Assembly (NCBI RefSeq): GCF_947503415.1
Contig: NZ_CANNDS010000001.1
Coordinates: 62,001 to 126,000 of the forward strand
Length of the DNA stretch: 64,000 nucleotides
Source of the DNA: an uncultured Tateyamaria sp.
Lineage (GTDB): Bacteria; Pseudomonadota; Alphaproteobacteria; Rhodobacterales; Rhodobacteraceae
Direction: 5' to 3'
Shown piece after piece: positions 28,284 to 36,498 of this stretch. The stretch's first letter is position 1. Each line of letters begins with the position of its first letter. Made by a program: the position numbers and the translations under genes. Under the pieces are notes generated by a model. It did not search any database and had not been told where the DNA came from. It was given only the letters and a program-made list of their open reading frames with translations.

Positions 28284-28700
28284 GTGCCGAAACTCTATGT
28301 CCGGGCATCATGGGATAATACGGAAATTGCGTTTCAAGACGCCGGCCGCCTCGATGTAGAAACGCAGACCATAGAGCATCGCGCCGGAAACAGCCCGGTG
28401 TTCTCGACTGTCAAAAAGCCCGGGCTGGCCAAAAGCGGCAATGTTGTCTTGAAGAAAGGCATTTTCGCCAAGGACAACGCATTCTGGGATTGGTTCACTG
28501 AGATTAAGATCAACACGATCTCACGCGGGAGCCTTACGACCTCTCTGCCGGATGAACGCGGCGCTCAAACACTGGTTTAGACACGCGCCAATGCCTTTCC
28601 GGGCAAGGTCACCGGTACGGATATGCAAGCTGGCGGGAACGGGATCGCGGTGGGCTCCGTCGAATTCGCCCACGACGGCATCGCCGTTCTACTCAAATGA
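28284..28700 (+). pseudogene. Contractile tail-tube (gp19-like) protein, interrupted by TAG
   Basis: One continuous frame from GTG 28284 to TGA 28698-28700 encodes about 138 residues of the gp19/TIGR02241-type tube protein of phage tails and contractile injection systems. Family features: SWDNTEIAFQDAGRLDVET, EHRAGNSPVF, the PGLAKSGNVVLKKGIF segment, FWDWFTEIKINTI, and, after the stop, NAFPGKVTGTDMQAGGNGI and VEFAHDGIAVLLK. The only interruption is TAG at 28578-28580 in the place of a conserved Trp (V-T-W-x-x-x-N-A-F-P in relatives), one base from TGG. No sheath, baseplate or other tail gene is near, so it is an orphan remnant. Confidence 0.82.
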
Positions 28701-28701
28701 A

Positions 28702-28730
28702 AAAGGGCCGCCCGATCTGGGCAGCCCTTT
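28702..28730 (-). terminator. Intrinsic terminator of rpsD
   Basis: AAAGGGCCGCCC (28702-28713) pairs with GGGCAGCCCTTT (28719-28730) with one mismatch and a five-base loop. On the minus strand a T-run follows. It lies 34 bases after the rpsD stop and immediately after the stop of the tube remnant on the other strand. Confidence 0.8.
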
Positions 28731-28763
28731 GAAATCTTGGTGCAGGTGTGACCCCGCCGCGCC

Positions 28764-29384
28764 TTAGTTCTTGGCGTAGAATTCGACGACCAGGTTCGGT
28801 TCCATCATCACCGGGTATGGCACATCGCCCAATGTGGGCGTGCGGGTGAAGGTGGCAGTCATCTTGGAGTGATCTGCGTCGATGTAGTCAGGCACATCAC
28901 GCTCGGGCAGTTGTGTTGCTTCCAGCAGCACGGCCAGTTGCTTGGACCGGTCACGGACCTCGATCACGTCACCCTCTTTCACGCGGTAGGAGGGGATGTT
29001 GACCTTGCGGCCATTCACTTTGACGTGGCCGTGGTTCACGAACTGACGCGCGGCAAAGACTGTGGCCACGAATTTCGCGCGATACACAACGGCGTCGAGG
29101 CGACGTTCCAGCAGACCAACAAGATTTTCACCGGTGTCACCGCCCACACGAACCGCTTCGGCATAGATGCGGCGGAACTGTTTCTCGGTCAGGTCGCCAT
29201 AGTAGCCCTTGAGCTTTTGCTTGGCGCGCAGCTGGATGCCGAAGTCGGACAGCTTGCCCTTGCGGCGCTGACCGTGCTGGCCGGGGCCATATTCACGACG
29301 GTTGACGGGGGATTTGGGGCGACCCCAAATGTTTTCGCCCATGCGGCGATCGATTTTGTACTTGGCAGACGTGCGTTTTGTCAC
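28764..29384 (-). CDS. rpsD: 30S ribosomal protein S4
   Basis: Primary 16S rRNA-binding protein, 206 residues, complete. It starts [21 protein letters not shown], then shows [21 protein letters not shown] and the S4 RNA-binding domain (about 95-160: [40 protein letters not shown]). It has a strong promoter (29493-29520), a structured 5' leader and its own terminator, so it is an independent transcript and not part of the alpha operon, as usual outside gammaproteobacteria. Confidence 0.98.
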   Translation of the reverse strand: MTKRTSAKYKIDRRMGENIWGRPKSPVNRREYGPGQHGQRRKGKLSDFGIQLRAKQKLKGYYGDLTEKQFRRIYAEAVRVGGDTGENLVGLLERRLDAVVYRAKFVATVFAARQFVNHGHVKVNGRKVNIPSYRVKEGDVIEVRDRSKQLAVLLEATQLPERDVPDYIDADHSKMTATFTRTPTLGDVPYPVMMEPNLVVEFYAKN

Positions 29385-29426
29385 GGCTGATCTCCTTCGG
29401 TTTGTGTTTCCAAAGGGCGTTGTCCT

Positions 29427-29468
29427 CTGTCCGGATTTTGCCGAACCGACAGGAAACCCCTTGCGGGG
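29427..29468 (-). promoter_or_regulatory. Two-hairpin leader of rpsD
   Basis: Within the presumed rpsD leader, CTGTCCGG (29427-29434) can pair with CCGACAG (29446-29452) with a one-base bulge, and CCCC (29457-29460) pairs with GGGG (29465-29468) over a TTGC tetraloop. S4 represses its own mRNA in several bacteria through leader structures; whether this is such a site is inference. Confidence 0.3.
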
Positions 29469-29492
29469 GCCACCAACACCAATGAAGCCGCG

Positions 29493-29520
29493 CTTATACG
29501 GGCAGATCGGACAGAGTCAA
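29493..29520 (-). promoter_or_regulatory. Strong sigma-70 type promoter of rpsD
   Basis: On the minus strand TTGACT (29520-29515), 16-base spacer, TATAAG (29498-29493): both elements near consensus. It lies about 110 bases before the rpsD start and a few bases after the tag stop codon, in the expected direction. Confidence 0.7.
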
Positions 29521-29523
29521 CGG

Positions 29524-30102
29524 CTACTTCGGCCCACCCATCGCCGCACATTCCGCATGACGGAAACATGGGGTGATGTGGTCATTGACCAATCCCGTCG
29601 CTTCCATAAAGGCATAGACAATCGTCGGACCTACGAACTTGAAGCCACGCGCGCGCAAATCCTTCGACACCTGTTCGCTCAGCTTGGTCTTGGGTGGGAC
29701 CAGATCGCGGCTGCCGAAATTCGTCTGCAAGGGCGCGCCATCCACGTATTTCCATAAGAATTTATCGAAGCCCATCTCGGCATTAACCTCCAGATAGGCG
29801 CGCGCATTGGTTATTGTCGCCTCAATCTTGCCCCTGTGACGCACAATGCCAGGGTCCGCCAGAAGGCGCTGCACATCGGCCTCGCCCCATCCGGCCACAA
29901 CCTCGGGATCGAACCCGGCGAACGCCGCGCGGAACGCATCCCGCTTGCGCAATATCGTGATCCAGCTCAGACCGGCCTGAAATCCATCAAGGATCAGCTT
30001 CTCCCAAAGGGCGCGCGGATCGTGTTCCGGAACCCCCCATTCGGTGTCGTGATACGCCACATAGTCGGGCGCCTCGCCCTCCCATCCGCAACGGTGCAAC
30101 AT
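29524..30102 (-). CDS. tag: DNA-3-methyladenine glycosylase I
   Basis: Base-excision repair enzyme of 192 residues that removes 3-methyladenine from DNA. The zinc-binding residues of the family are present: Cys5 in MLHRCGW, His18 in YHDTEWG, and the C-terminal DHITPCFRH with His and Cys. The catalytic region LWEKLILDGFQAGLSW with the conserved Glu lies near residues 33-48. Full length. It is divergent from the EAL gene and upstream of the rpsD promoter. Confidence 0.95.
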   Translation of the reverse strand: MLHRCGWEGEAPDYVAYHDTEWGVPEHDPRALWEKLILDGFQAGLSWITILRKRDAFRAAFAGFDPEVVAGWGEADVQRLLADPGIVRHRGKIEATITNARAYLEVNAEMGFDKFLWKYVDGAPLQTNFGSRDLVPPKTKLSEQVSKDLRARGFKFVGPTIVYAFMEATGLVNDHITPCFRHAECAAMGGPK

Positions 30103-30183
30103 GCCAGTTTTCCCTTCGTTTGGTTAACGAATAAAATTGGAACAAAATGCAAACATTAAGACTGTTTTTACGGCTGGAAGACA

Positions 30184-31074
30184 ATGGTGGCTACAGTTTT
30201 TGAGCAAAAGGGTCGCTGCCAGCCCATGACGAAAAACCAGATGCCCTTTATGCCCTCCGGGGCGGACAACCCGCTAAGTGCTGCGGTGTCTGCCCGCGAC
30301 CGCAGCACGCTGACCATGGTCGAGCAGGCGGTGAAACATCAGCAAACGATGTTGGCGTTCCAGCCGGTGGTGATTGCCAGCGACCCGGGCCGCGTCGGGT
30401 TTTACGAGGGGCTGATCCGTGTGGTGGACGACACCGGGCGCATCATCCCCGCCAAAGACTTCATGCCAGTGGTGGAACGCGCGGAACTAGGCCGGGAGAT
30501 TGACACTGTCGCGCTGAACATGGGGTTGCGGACGCTGTACGATAACCCCGAAATCCGCCTGTCGATCAACATGTCTGCCCGCTCCATCGGCTATCAACGC
30601 TGGATGCAGACCCTGAACCGCTGGCTCAAGAAATGCCCGTCTGTCGGGGAACGCCTGATCCTCGAAATCACCGAAGGGTCGGCCATGGATCAGCCCGAAC
30701 TGGTTGTCGACTTCATGGACAGGCTCTCGACCCGCGGCATCTGCTTTGCCCTGGATGATTTCGGCGCCGGGTACACCGCATTACGGTACTTCAAGGACTT
30801 CTTCTTTGATGTGCTCAAGATCGACATGGAGTTCTGCCATGGCATCGCCAATGACCCCGACATGCAGGCACTGACAGCGGCCATCATTCAGATCGGGCAC
30901 CACTTCGACATGCTCGTGGTGGCCGAGGGGGTCGAACGGCAGGAAGATGTCGAGCGGTTGACATTGATGGGCGTCGACTGTCTGCAAGGTTTCTATTTTC
31001 AAGCGCCACAGGTGCGGCCGAATTGGTTGTTCGGCAAGCGTCTCGCTACGCAACAGGCGGGTATGCGCGCCTGA
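30184..31074 (+). CDS. EAL-domain cyclic-di-GMP phosphodiesterase
   Basis: Protein of 296 residues with a single EAL domain (about 45-290) and no GGDEF, sensor or membrane segment. The signature reads E-G-L (YEGLIR) in place of EAL, keeping the metal-binding Glu. Other catalytic residues are present: SINMSARS (Asn), LILEITEG (Glu), ALDDFGAGY (two Asp), LKIDMEF (Lys), VVAEGVE (Glu) and LQGFYF (Gln). It is therefore probably an active phosphodiesterase that hydrolyses c-di-GMP to pGpG. ATG 30184 or a later ATG (30226) may be used. No c-di-GMP synthase is nearby. Confidence 0.9.
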   Translation: MVATVFEQKGRCQPMTKNQMPFMPSGADNPLSAAVSARDRSTLTMVEQAVKHQQTMLAFQPVVIASDPGRVGFYEGLIRVVDDTGRIIPAKDFMPVVERAELGREIDTVALNMGLRTLYDNPEIRLSINMSARSIGYQRWMQTLNRWLKKCPSVGERLILEITEGSAMDQPELVVDFMDRLSTRGICFALDDFGAGYTALRYFKDFFFDVLKIDMEFCHGIANDPDMQALTAAIIQIGHHFDMLVVAEGVERQEDVERLTLMGVDCLQGFYFQAPQVRPNWLFGKRLATQQAGMRA

Positions 31075-31186
31075 GACATAACGTCCGTTGCCGCATGGCA
31101 GCGAATCCGATACTGCACGCGCAGCGCGGGACCATTCTGAGGCCCGCACCTGCGTGTTAAGCCTCGGGCGTGCAAAGTCTCGGATT

Positions 31187-31213
31187 GGTCCTCATGACAA
31201 CTGACAGAGGACC
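31187..31213 (+). promoter_or_regulatory. Hairpin covering the phaA ribosome binding site
   Basis: GGTCCTC at 31187-31193 and GAGGACC at 31207-31213 are perfect inverted 7-base arms around a 13-base loop. The 3' arm contains the GAGG Shine-Dalgarno, 10 bases before the phaA ATG. Folding would limit translation initiation. Confidence 0.45.
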
Positions 31214-31220
31214 TGACACT

Positions 31221-32396
31221 ATGACCAACATCGTCATCGCTTCAGCTGCCCGGACTGCCGTTGGCAGCTTTGGTGGCTCATTCGCCAACACACCTGCTCA
31301 CGATTTGGGCACTACCGTGCTCGAAGCGGTGGTAGAGCGTGCGGGCATCGACAAGTCCGAGGTCTCCGAAACAATCCTTGGTCAGGTCCTGACCGCAGCC
31401 CAAGGCCAGAACCCTGCCCGTCAGGCGCACATCAACGCAGGCCTGCCCAAGGAAAGCGCTGCATGGTCGATCAACCAGGTTTGCGGCTCCGGCCTGCGCG
31501 CTGTGGCACTGGGTGCCCAGCACATTGCACTGGGTGACGCGGACATCGTCGCCGCCGGTGGTCAAGAAAACATGACACTCAGCCCCCATGCTGCCGCCCT
31601 GCGCGCCGGTCACAAGATGGGCGACATGAAATACATCGACACCATGATCCGCGACGGTCTGTGGGACGCCTTCAACGGCTACCACATGGGCCAGACGGCA
31701 GAGAATGTTGCCGACCAGTGGCAAATCACGCGCGATGCGCAGGATGAATTCGCCGTGGCCAGCCAGAACAAGGCCGAAGCCGCCCAGAAGGCTGGCAAAT
31801 TCGCCGACGAAATCACTGCCTTCACCGTGAAAGGCCGCAAGGGCGACACCATCGTCGATGCCGACGAATACATCCGTCACGGCGCGACCATGGAAGCCAT
31901 GCAGAAATTGCGCCCCGCCTTCACCAAAGATGGGTCGGTCACAGCCGCCAACGCCTCTGGCCTGAATGACGGCGCTGCCGGTGCCCTGTTGATGAGTGCC
32001 GACAACGCCGAAAAGCGCGGGATCGAGCCTTTGGCCCGCATCGCCAGCTATGCCACTGTCGGCCTTGACCCGTCGATCATGGGTGTGGGCCCAATCTACG
32101 CCAGCCGCAAAGCGCTGGAAAAAGCCGGTTGGAAGCCCGAAGATCTGGACCTTGTCGAAGCCAACGAAGCCTTCGCCGCCCAAGCCTGCGCCGTGAACAA
32201 GGACATGGGATGGGACCCGTCGATCGTAAACGTGAACGGCGGCGCAATCGCCATCGGTCACCCCATCGGCGCCTCGGGCGCGCGCATCCTGAACACCCTG
32301 CTGTTCGAAATGAAGCGTCGTGACGCCAAGAAAGGCCTCGCCACTCTTTGCATCGGCGGCGGCATGGGCGTTGCCATGTGCCTTGAGCGTCCATAA
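31221..32396 (+). CDS. phaA: Acetyl-CoA C-acetyltransferase (beta-ketothiolase)
   Basis: Thiolase of 391 residues, start at [15 protein letters not shown] (31221). It condenses two acetyl-CoA to acetoacetyl-CoA. Active-site residues: nucleophilic Cys in [14 protein letters not shown] (about 88), His in [14 protein letters not shown] (about 347) and the second Cys in LCIGGGMG (about 377). Followed by phaB 171 bases later, so it supplies polyhydroxybutyrate synthesis; phaC is not in the window. Its ribosome site lies in a hairpin. Confidence 0.96.
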   Translation: MTNIVIASAARTAVGSFGGSFANTPAHDLGTTVLEAVVERAGIDKSEVSETILGQVLTAAQGQNPARQAHINAGLPKESAAWSINQVCGSGLRAVALGAQHIALGDADIVAAGGQENMTLSPHAAALRAGHKMGDMKYIDTMIRDGLWDAFNGYHMGQTAENVADQWQITRDAQDEFAVASQNKAEAAQKAGKFADEITAFTVKGRKGDTIVDADEYIRHGATMEAMQKLRPAFTKDGSVTAANASGLNDGAAGALLMSADNAEKRGIEPLARIASYATVGLDPSIMGVGPIYASRKALEKAGWKPEDLDLVEANEAFAAQACAVNKDMGWDPSIVNVNGGAIAIGHPIGASGARILNTLLFEMKRRDAKKGLATLCIGGGMGVAMCLERP

Positions 32397-32567
32397 GCGC
32401 TTGGACGACCAGTCGACGCGACTGATCTAAACCAAGGCGGTGCCATACGGTGCCGCCTCCCTCATTCCCATCACGTTTTCGCCTACAGGCACAGGTTGCA
32501 CGTAATAAAGTTGCGCCAAACCGCTATATCGGCGAAAGAATATTGAAAGACATAAAAGGAGTTTCCC

Positions 32568-33290
32568 ATGTCCCGCGTAGCACTCGTCACCGGCGGCAGC
32601 CGAGGTATCGGCGAAGCCATCTCGAAAGCCCTGAAAGACGCAGGCTATTCCGTTGCCGCCACATACGCTGGCAATGACGAAGCCGCCGCAAAATTCACGG
32701 ACGAGACCGGCATCAAGACCTACAAATGGAACGTGGCCGATTACGACGAATCGAAAGCGGGCCTCGCGCAGGTCGAAGCTGATCTTGGCCCCATCGACAT
32801 CGTCGTCGCCAACGCTGGCATCACCCGTGACGCGCCGTTCCACAAAATGACGCCCGAGCAATGGCACCAGGTCATCGACACCAACCTGACGGGCGTGTTC
32901 AACACGGTGCACCCGGTCTGGACCGGCATGCGCGACCGCAAGTTCGGCCGTGTCATCGTGATCTCGTCCATCAACGGTCAAAAAGGCCAGTTCGCCCAAG
33001 TGAACTATGCCGCGACCAAGGCGGGCGATCTGGGCATCGTGAAATCGCTGGCACAAGAAGGCGCGCGCGCAGGCATCACCGCAAACGCGATCTGCCCCGG
33101 CTACATCGCGACCGAAATGGTCATGGCCGTCCCGGAGAAAGTGCGCGAGTCGATCATTGGCCAGATCCCCGCAGGCCGCTTGGGCGAGCCGGAAGAGATC
33201 GCGCGCTGCGTGGTGTTCCTGGCCTCCGACGATTCGGGCTTCATCAATGGCTCGACCATCTCAGCCAACGGCGCGCAGTTTTTCGTCTAA
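32568..33290 (+). CDS. phaB: Acetoacetyl-CoA reductase
   Basis: NADPH-dependent short-chain dehydrogenase of 240 residues giving (R)-3-hydroxybutyryl-CoA for polyhydroxybutyrate. Motifs: cofactor loop TGGSRGIGEAI at the N-terminus, NAGITRD near 85, catalytic Ser in VIVISSINGQKG, Tyr and Lys in NYAATKAG (about 148-152). Start after an AAAAGGAG site. A short perfect hairpin (33293-33310, seven-base stem) lies just after the stop but lacks a T-run. Confidence 0.96.
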   Translation: MSRVALVTGGSRGIGEAISKALKDAGYSVAATYAGNDEAAAKFTDETGIKTYKWNVADYDESKAGLAQVEADLGPIDIVVANAGITRDAPFHKMTPEQWHQVIDTNLTGVFNTVHPVWTGMRDRKFGRVIVISSINGQKGQFAQVNYAATKAGDLGIVKSLAQEGARAGITANAICPGYIATEMVMAVPEKVRESIIGQIPAGRLGEPEEIARCVVFLASDDSGFINGSTISANGAQFFV

Positions 33291-33310
33291 GTCCCTGAAA
33301 AGGTTCAGGG

Positions 33311-33354
33311 GGTGCACACCCGGTGTACGGGTGGTGCACAAGGGGTGTACGGAT
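33311..33354. repeat. Two tandem copies of a 22-base repeat
   Basis: Positions 33311-33332 and 33333-33354 share 17 or more of 22 bases, each starting GGTGCACA and containing GGTGTACGG. The copies lie between the phaB stop and the terminator on the opposite strand. Each unit has GTGCAC and GTGTAC palindromic six-mers. A protein-binding role or simple duplication are both possible. Confidence 0.6.
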
Positions 33355-33381
33355 GTCACCCCCCCCTTTCAGACAAGAAAA

Positions 33382-33409
33382 AGGGCCGGTGCAGCGATGC
33401 ACCGGCCCT
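33382..33409 (-). terminator. Strong intrinsic terminator after the 39-residue ORF
   Basis: Perfect 12-base stem AGGGCCGGTGCA / TGCACCGGCCCT (33382-33393 and 33398-33409) with a GNRA-type GCGA tetraloop. On the minus strand it continues into a T-rich tail (CTTTTTCTTG), so it is oriented for the small gene at 33439-33558; on the plus strand the T content is weak but it may also stop phaB transcripts. Confidence 0.85.
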
Positions 33410-33438
33410 GTCTTATCCCGTAAGATGGCGCGCGCGCA

Positions 33439-33558
33439 TCAGCGGGAAGTCTTCGCCCCAAACAGCCAGTTCCAAGCGTCGGCCAGAACGGCACCACGTT
33501 CTGCATGTGCTTTTTCAAGGCCTTGGCGGATGGCGGGGGTGGCGGATGTCTCAAACAT
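33439..33558 (-). CDS. 39-residue conserved-looking small protein
   Basis: Small open frame starting ATG at 33558 with an AGAGGA ribosome site eight bases upstream and ending TGA at 33439-33441, 30 bases before a perfect terminator on the same strand. The product starts MFETSATPAIRQGLEKAHAE and ends with DAWNWLFGAKTSR; it has no hydrophobic helix and may form one amphipathic helix. Own ribosome site plus own terminator make it very likely a real gene. Function unknown. Confidence 0.65.
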   Translation of the reverse strand: MFETSATPAIRQGLEKAHAERGAVLADAWNWLFGAKTSR

Positions 33559-33669
33559 TGTCGGTATCCTCTGGAGCGTTATGTCTCGATTGATGTGAAT
33601 ATGCGCTTATTTACGCCACCCGACAAACGAGACTTTCCAAGGCTTCACACAAGCTGTACTTAACTGACT

Positions 33670-34617
33670 ATGCCCGACCGCCTCCCCCCGCTCACCGCCC
33701 TCCGCGCCTTCGACGCCGCCGCGCGCCATATGTCCTTTGCAAAAGCGGCGGAGGAGTTGCACGTCACACCCGCCGCGCTCAGCTTTCAGATCAAATCGCT
33801 TGAGGAATATTTAGGCGCACAAGTCTTTCGCCGCCTCAACCGCGCAGTCGAGTTGACCGAAGCAGGCCGCGCCATGGCCCCCGGAATGGCCGACGGGTTT
33901 CAGGCCCTTGCCGCTGCTTGGCGCGCCGCAGAGCGCACTTTGGACAACGAAACCTTGACCGTTACAGCAGGCCCGGCCTTCACCGCGAAATGGTTGGCCC
34001 CACGCCTTTACGATTTCGCACAAGCCCACCCGGAGATTGAGCTTAGGTTTTCAGCCACCCTCAAACTCGTGGACCTCAGCCGCGATGCCGTCGATGTTGC
34101 AATCCGTTTTGGCCCAGGCACGGACGAAGGGGTCTACTCTGTCCCGCTGGTCGAAGAGTGGGTGTGCCCCGTGATGACACCCGAGATGGCTGCCCGCTTT
34201 CCCACGCCCGAAAGCCTGCGGGACGCCACGTTGATCTTTGACGACAGCATCGCCTTCCTGAAACCCTCCAGCGATTGGGCCACATGGTTCCGGATGATGG
34301 GCGTTGATTTCGCCCCCACGGCTGGCCCGAGGTTCAGCCAGGCGGATCACGCCGTAGACGCCGCTTTGGCCGGGGTTGGCGTCGTGCTGGGTCGCAGATC
34401 GCTTGTGGTCAAGGATCTGGACGATGGCCGTCTTGTCGCGCCCTATCCCAACGCACTCGACACGGGCGTGCGGTTCCGGTTCCTGTGCAGCGAAGGGGCA
34501 GAAACGCGGCCCCAGATCGCCGCCTTCCGCGATTGGATCCTTGCAGAGATCGAGAAGACCGGACATATCACCGACCAAATGATCCGCCTGCCTTCTTCCG
34601 ATTTCCAAGCCGAATGA
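33670..34617 (+). CDS. LysR family transcriptional regulator (GcvA-like)
   Basis: Regulator of 315 residues. The N-terminal winged helix-turn-helix reads LTALRAFDAAARHMSFAKAAEELHVTPAALSFQIKSLEE split over residues 8-47, the GcvA-type subgroup. A substrate-binding-like effector domain (about 93-300) follows. It is not divergent from its target as usual: the next gene, a DMT exporter, starts inside its stop codon (ATGA), which suggests that it controls that exporter and itself from one promoter. Effector unknown. Confidence 0.9.
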   Translation: MPDRLPPLTALRAFDAAARHMSFAKAAEELHVTPAALSFQIKSLEEYLGAQVFRRLNRAVELTEAGRAMAPGMADGFQALAAAWRAAERTLDNETLTVTAGPAFTAKWLAPRLYDFAQAHPEIELRFSATLKLVDLSRDAVDVAIRFGPGTDEGVYSVPLVEEWVCPVMTPEMAARFPTPESLRDATLIFDDSIAFLKPSSDWATWFRMMGVDFAPTAGPRFSQADHAVDAALAGVGVVLGRRSLVVKDLDDGRLVAPYPNALDTGVRFRFLCSEGAETRPQIAAFRDWILAEIEKTGHITDQMIRLPSSDFQAE

Positions 34618-35498
34618 CACGGCCCACCGCCACCTTGATCGGTTTTGTGGCCGTGCTGCTTTGGGGTGTGCTGGCACTGCTGACCGTCGGGTCCGCGCCC
34701 ACACCGCCCTTTCTGCTCAATGCACTTTGCTTTGCCATCGGTGGCACGCTGGGTTTGATCTGGACGGCTGCCAGCGGTGGCCTTGGGCAGCTGCGCACCG
34801 TGCCGTTGCATGTCTATCTCATCGGGACGCTGGGCCTTTTTGGCTATCATGCGCTTTATTTCTCCGCCCTGCGCTTGGCACCCGCTGCCGAGGCGAGCCT
34901 GATCGCCTACCTCTGGCCGCTTCTCATCGTGCTTCTGTCCGGCCTGTTACCCAGAGAATCACTTCGGGCTGGTCACGTCATCGGCGCACTTGTGGGATTT
35001 GCGGGCGCCGCGTTGATCGTGACAGGCGGCGCGGCTGGTTTTGATCCAAGCGCGATGCCCGGATATTTACTGGCGATGGCCTGCGCGGTCACGTGGTCAA
35101 GTTATTCCGTGCTGTCCCGGCGTTTTGGCACGGTGCCGACGGCATCGGTGGCCGTGTTCTGCATCGCAAGCGCGGTGCTGTCCGTGCCGCTGCATCTGCT
35201 TTTGGAAGAAACGGTCTGGCCAATAGGCACCGTGGGCTGGACCAGCGCGGTCCTGCTTGGCCTCGGCCCTGTCGGCCTTGCGTTTTATGTCTGGGACATC
35301 GGCGTGAAACGCGGCGATATCCAAATCCTCGGCACTGCGTCCTATGCGGCACCGCTTTTGTCGACTTTGGTTTTGATCGTGGCTGGCGTGGCCGCGCCCA
35401 GTTGGTCATTGGCCATGGCGGCCATTTTGATCACTGGCGGGGCGCTCCTGGCAGCCCGCGCCAGCCTGAAGGGTCACATCAACTCGAAAGTCGGGTGA
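34614..35498 (+). CDS. DMT-family exporter (EamA, YddG-like)
   Basis: Membrane protein of 294 residues with about ten hydrophobic helices forming two EamA repeats (about 5-138 and 150-288). ATG 34614 overlaps the LysR stop. LYFSALRLAPAAEASLIAYLWPLLIVLLSG in segments is the repeat signature, and the pattern is closest to aromatic amino-acid exporters of the YddG type; substrate is inference. The end overlaps the convergent YdcH gene by 20 bases. Confidence 0.85.
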   Translation: MTRPTATLIGFVAVLLWGVLALLTVGSAPTPPFLLNALCFAIGGTLGLIWTAASGGLGQLRTVPLHVYLIGTLGLFGYHALYFSALRLAPAAEASLIAYLWPLLIVLLSGLLPRESLRAGHVIGALVGFAGAALIVTGGAAGFDPSAMPGYLLAMACAVTWSSYSVLSRRFGTVPTASVAVFCIASAVLSVPLHLLLEETVWPIGTVGWTSAVLLGLGPVGLAFYVWDIGVKRGDIQILGTASYAAPLLSTLVLIVAGVAAPSWSLAMAAILITGGALLAARASLKGHINSKVG

Positions 35499-35643
35499 TT
35501 TCCTCTTTCAGTTTCAGCTTCTGCTTTTTCATGGATGCCACTTCGACATGGTCGATGCCGGGCGATCGCTGGGCCATGTCCACCTGATCACTCAGGCTCT
35601 GGTGCTTCTTTTTCAACTCTTCGAGATGGGCGACAACGCTCAT
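35479..35643 (-). CDS. YdcH family protein (DUF465)
   Basis: Protein of 54 residues, too short to be found by length cut-offs. It starts MSVVAHLEELKKKHQSLSDQ at 35643 and ends with KLKLKEEITRLSS. The helix-turn-helix-like hairpin with the E-x-L-K-K-K-H and K-x-x-K-L-x-L-K-E-E-I pattern is DUF465/YdcH. A GGACT ribosome-like site precedes the ATG. Role unknown; the family is common in alphaproteobacteria. It overlaps the 3' end of the exporter gene on the other strand. Confidence 0.85.
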   Translation of the reverse strand: MSVVAHLEELKKKHQSLSDQVDMAQRSPGIDHVEVASMKKQKLKLKEEITRLSS

Positions 35644-35754
35644 TCAGTCCTCCTTGCTGATAAAGTGCACCCACAGCGAAGCACAGGTTCGTGCGCAAGT
35701 CACGCCGCAGGCGCAGCATAGACACAAACAAAGGTAGGTATGGTTAATAGCCGG

Positions 35755-36498
35755 TTAAAGATGCAGCGCGGCCCCTTCGCGCAAAACGGCACTGATTTCA
35801 GGTGTATAGCTTTCACCATCCCGTTCGTGACGTGCACCCTCATGCAAAATGATCGGAAAATGCAGACAAAAATTTGCGCGACCATTCTTGCGCGCGCGGA
35901 AAATCACCAGCTCTGCCGCTTTCCCAATCCGTGGACACAGCGGCCAGACTTCGGGGCTGCCAAGCCGCCCGGCAGCGGCGGCAAGCAGGTCAGGCACCCG
36001 CTCAACCCGGTTGATCATGTGCAGGTATCCCTTGTGCCGGAGCCGCCGCGCCGCGGCATCGATCCACGCCGCCACGGGTGTCTCAGCCCCGCGCCCCGCC
36101 TCACGCCCAGTGTCGGTGGCCTCGCGCCCGGCCTTGCGGTCAAAGTAAGGTGGGTTTGCCAACACATGGTCAAAACTGCGATCCCGCAACGCCTCTGGCA
36201 TGTCTGTCAGATCCCCCACAAAGGTCTCCAGCCCATTGCGCCCGGCGAGTGCGGCGTAGTCCGCCTGCCGCTCAAGTCCCACCAGGTCCAGCCCCGGCAC
36301 CCGCGCGCGCAGACACAAACCTGCCGTGCCCACGCCGCAGCCCAAATCCAGCACCGATTGCCCAACCTTCGCGGGCACGGATGCCGCCAGCAAAACCGGA
36401 TCAACCCCCGCCCGATACCCCGCTTTCGGCTGCCACAGATGCAGCTGCCCGCCCAGAAAAGCATCGTGCGTCAGATCAGCGTCCAAGGTCGATGTCAT
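35755..36498 (-). CDS. TrmN6-like tRNA adenine-N6 methyltransferase
   Basis: SAM-dependent methyltransferase of 247 residues. N-terminal LTHDAFLGGQLHLWQPKAGYR is typical of the tRNA1(Val) adenine-37 N6 methyltransferase family. SAM motif I is DLGCGVGTAGLCL (about 50-62) and the catalytic motif for adenine amino methylation is NPPYF (about 115-119). Overlaps the DUF2007 gene by 23 bases. Target RNA is inferred from the family. Confidence 0.85.
   Translation of the reverse strand: MTSTLDADLTHDAFLGGQLHLWQPKAGYRAGVDPVLLAASVPAKVGQSVLDLGCGVGTAGLCLRARVPGLDLVGLERQADYAALAGRNGLETFVGDLTDMPEALRDRSFDHVLANPPYFDRKAGREATDTGREAGRGAETPVAAWIDAAARRLRHKGYLHMINRVERVPDLLAAAAGRLGSPEVWPLCPRIGKAAELVIFRARKNGRANFCLHFPIILHEGARHERDGESYTPEISAVLREGAALHL

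Noticed and set aside
28284-28700. Active prophage or contractile injection system
   Set aside because: Only one interrupted tube gene is present; flanks are DUF2867 and rpsD, without integrase, sheath or baseplate genes.
30103-30183. Small gene or sRNA between tag and the EAL gene
   Set aside because: AT-rich divergent gap of 81 bases with only a weak TTCGTT/AACGAA repeat; it is sufficiently explained as a promoter region.
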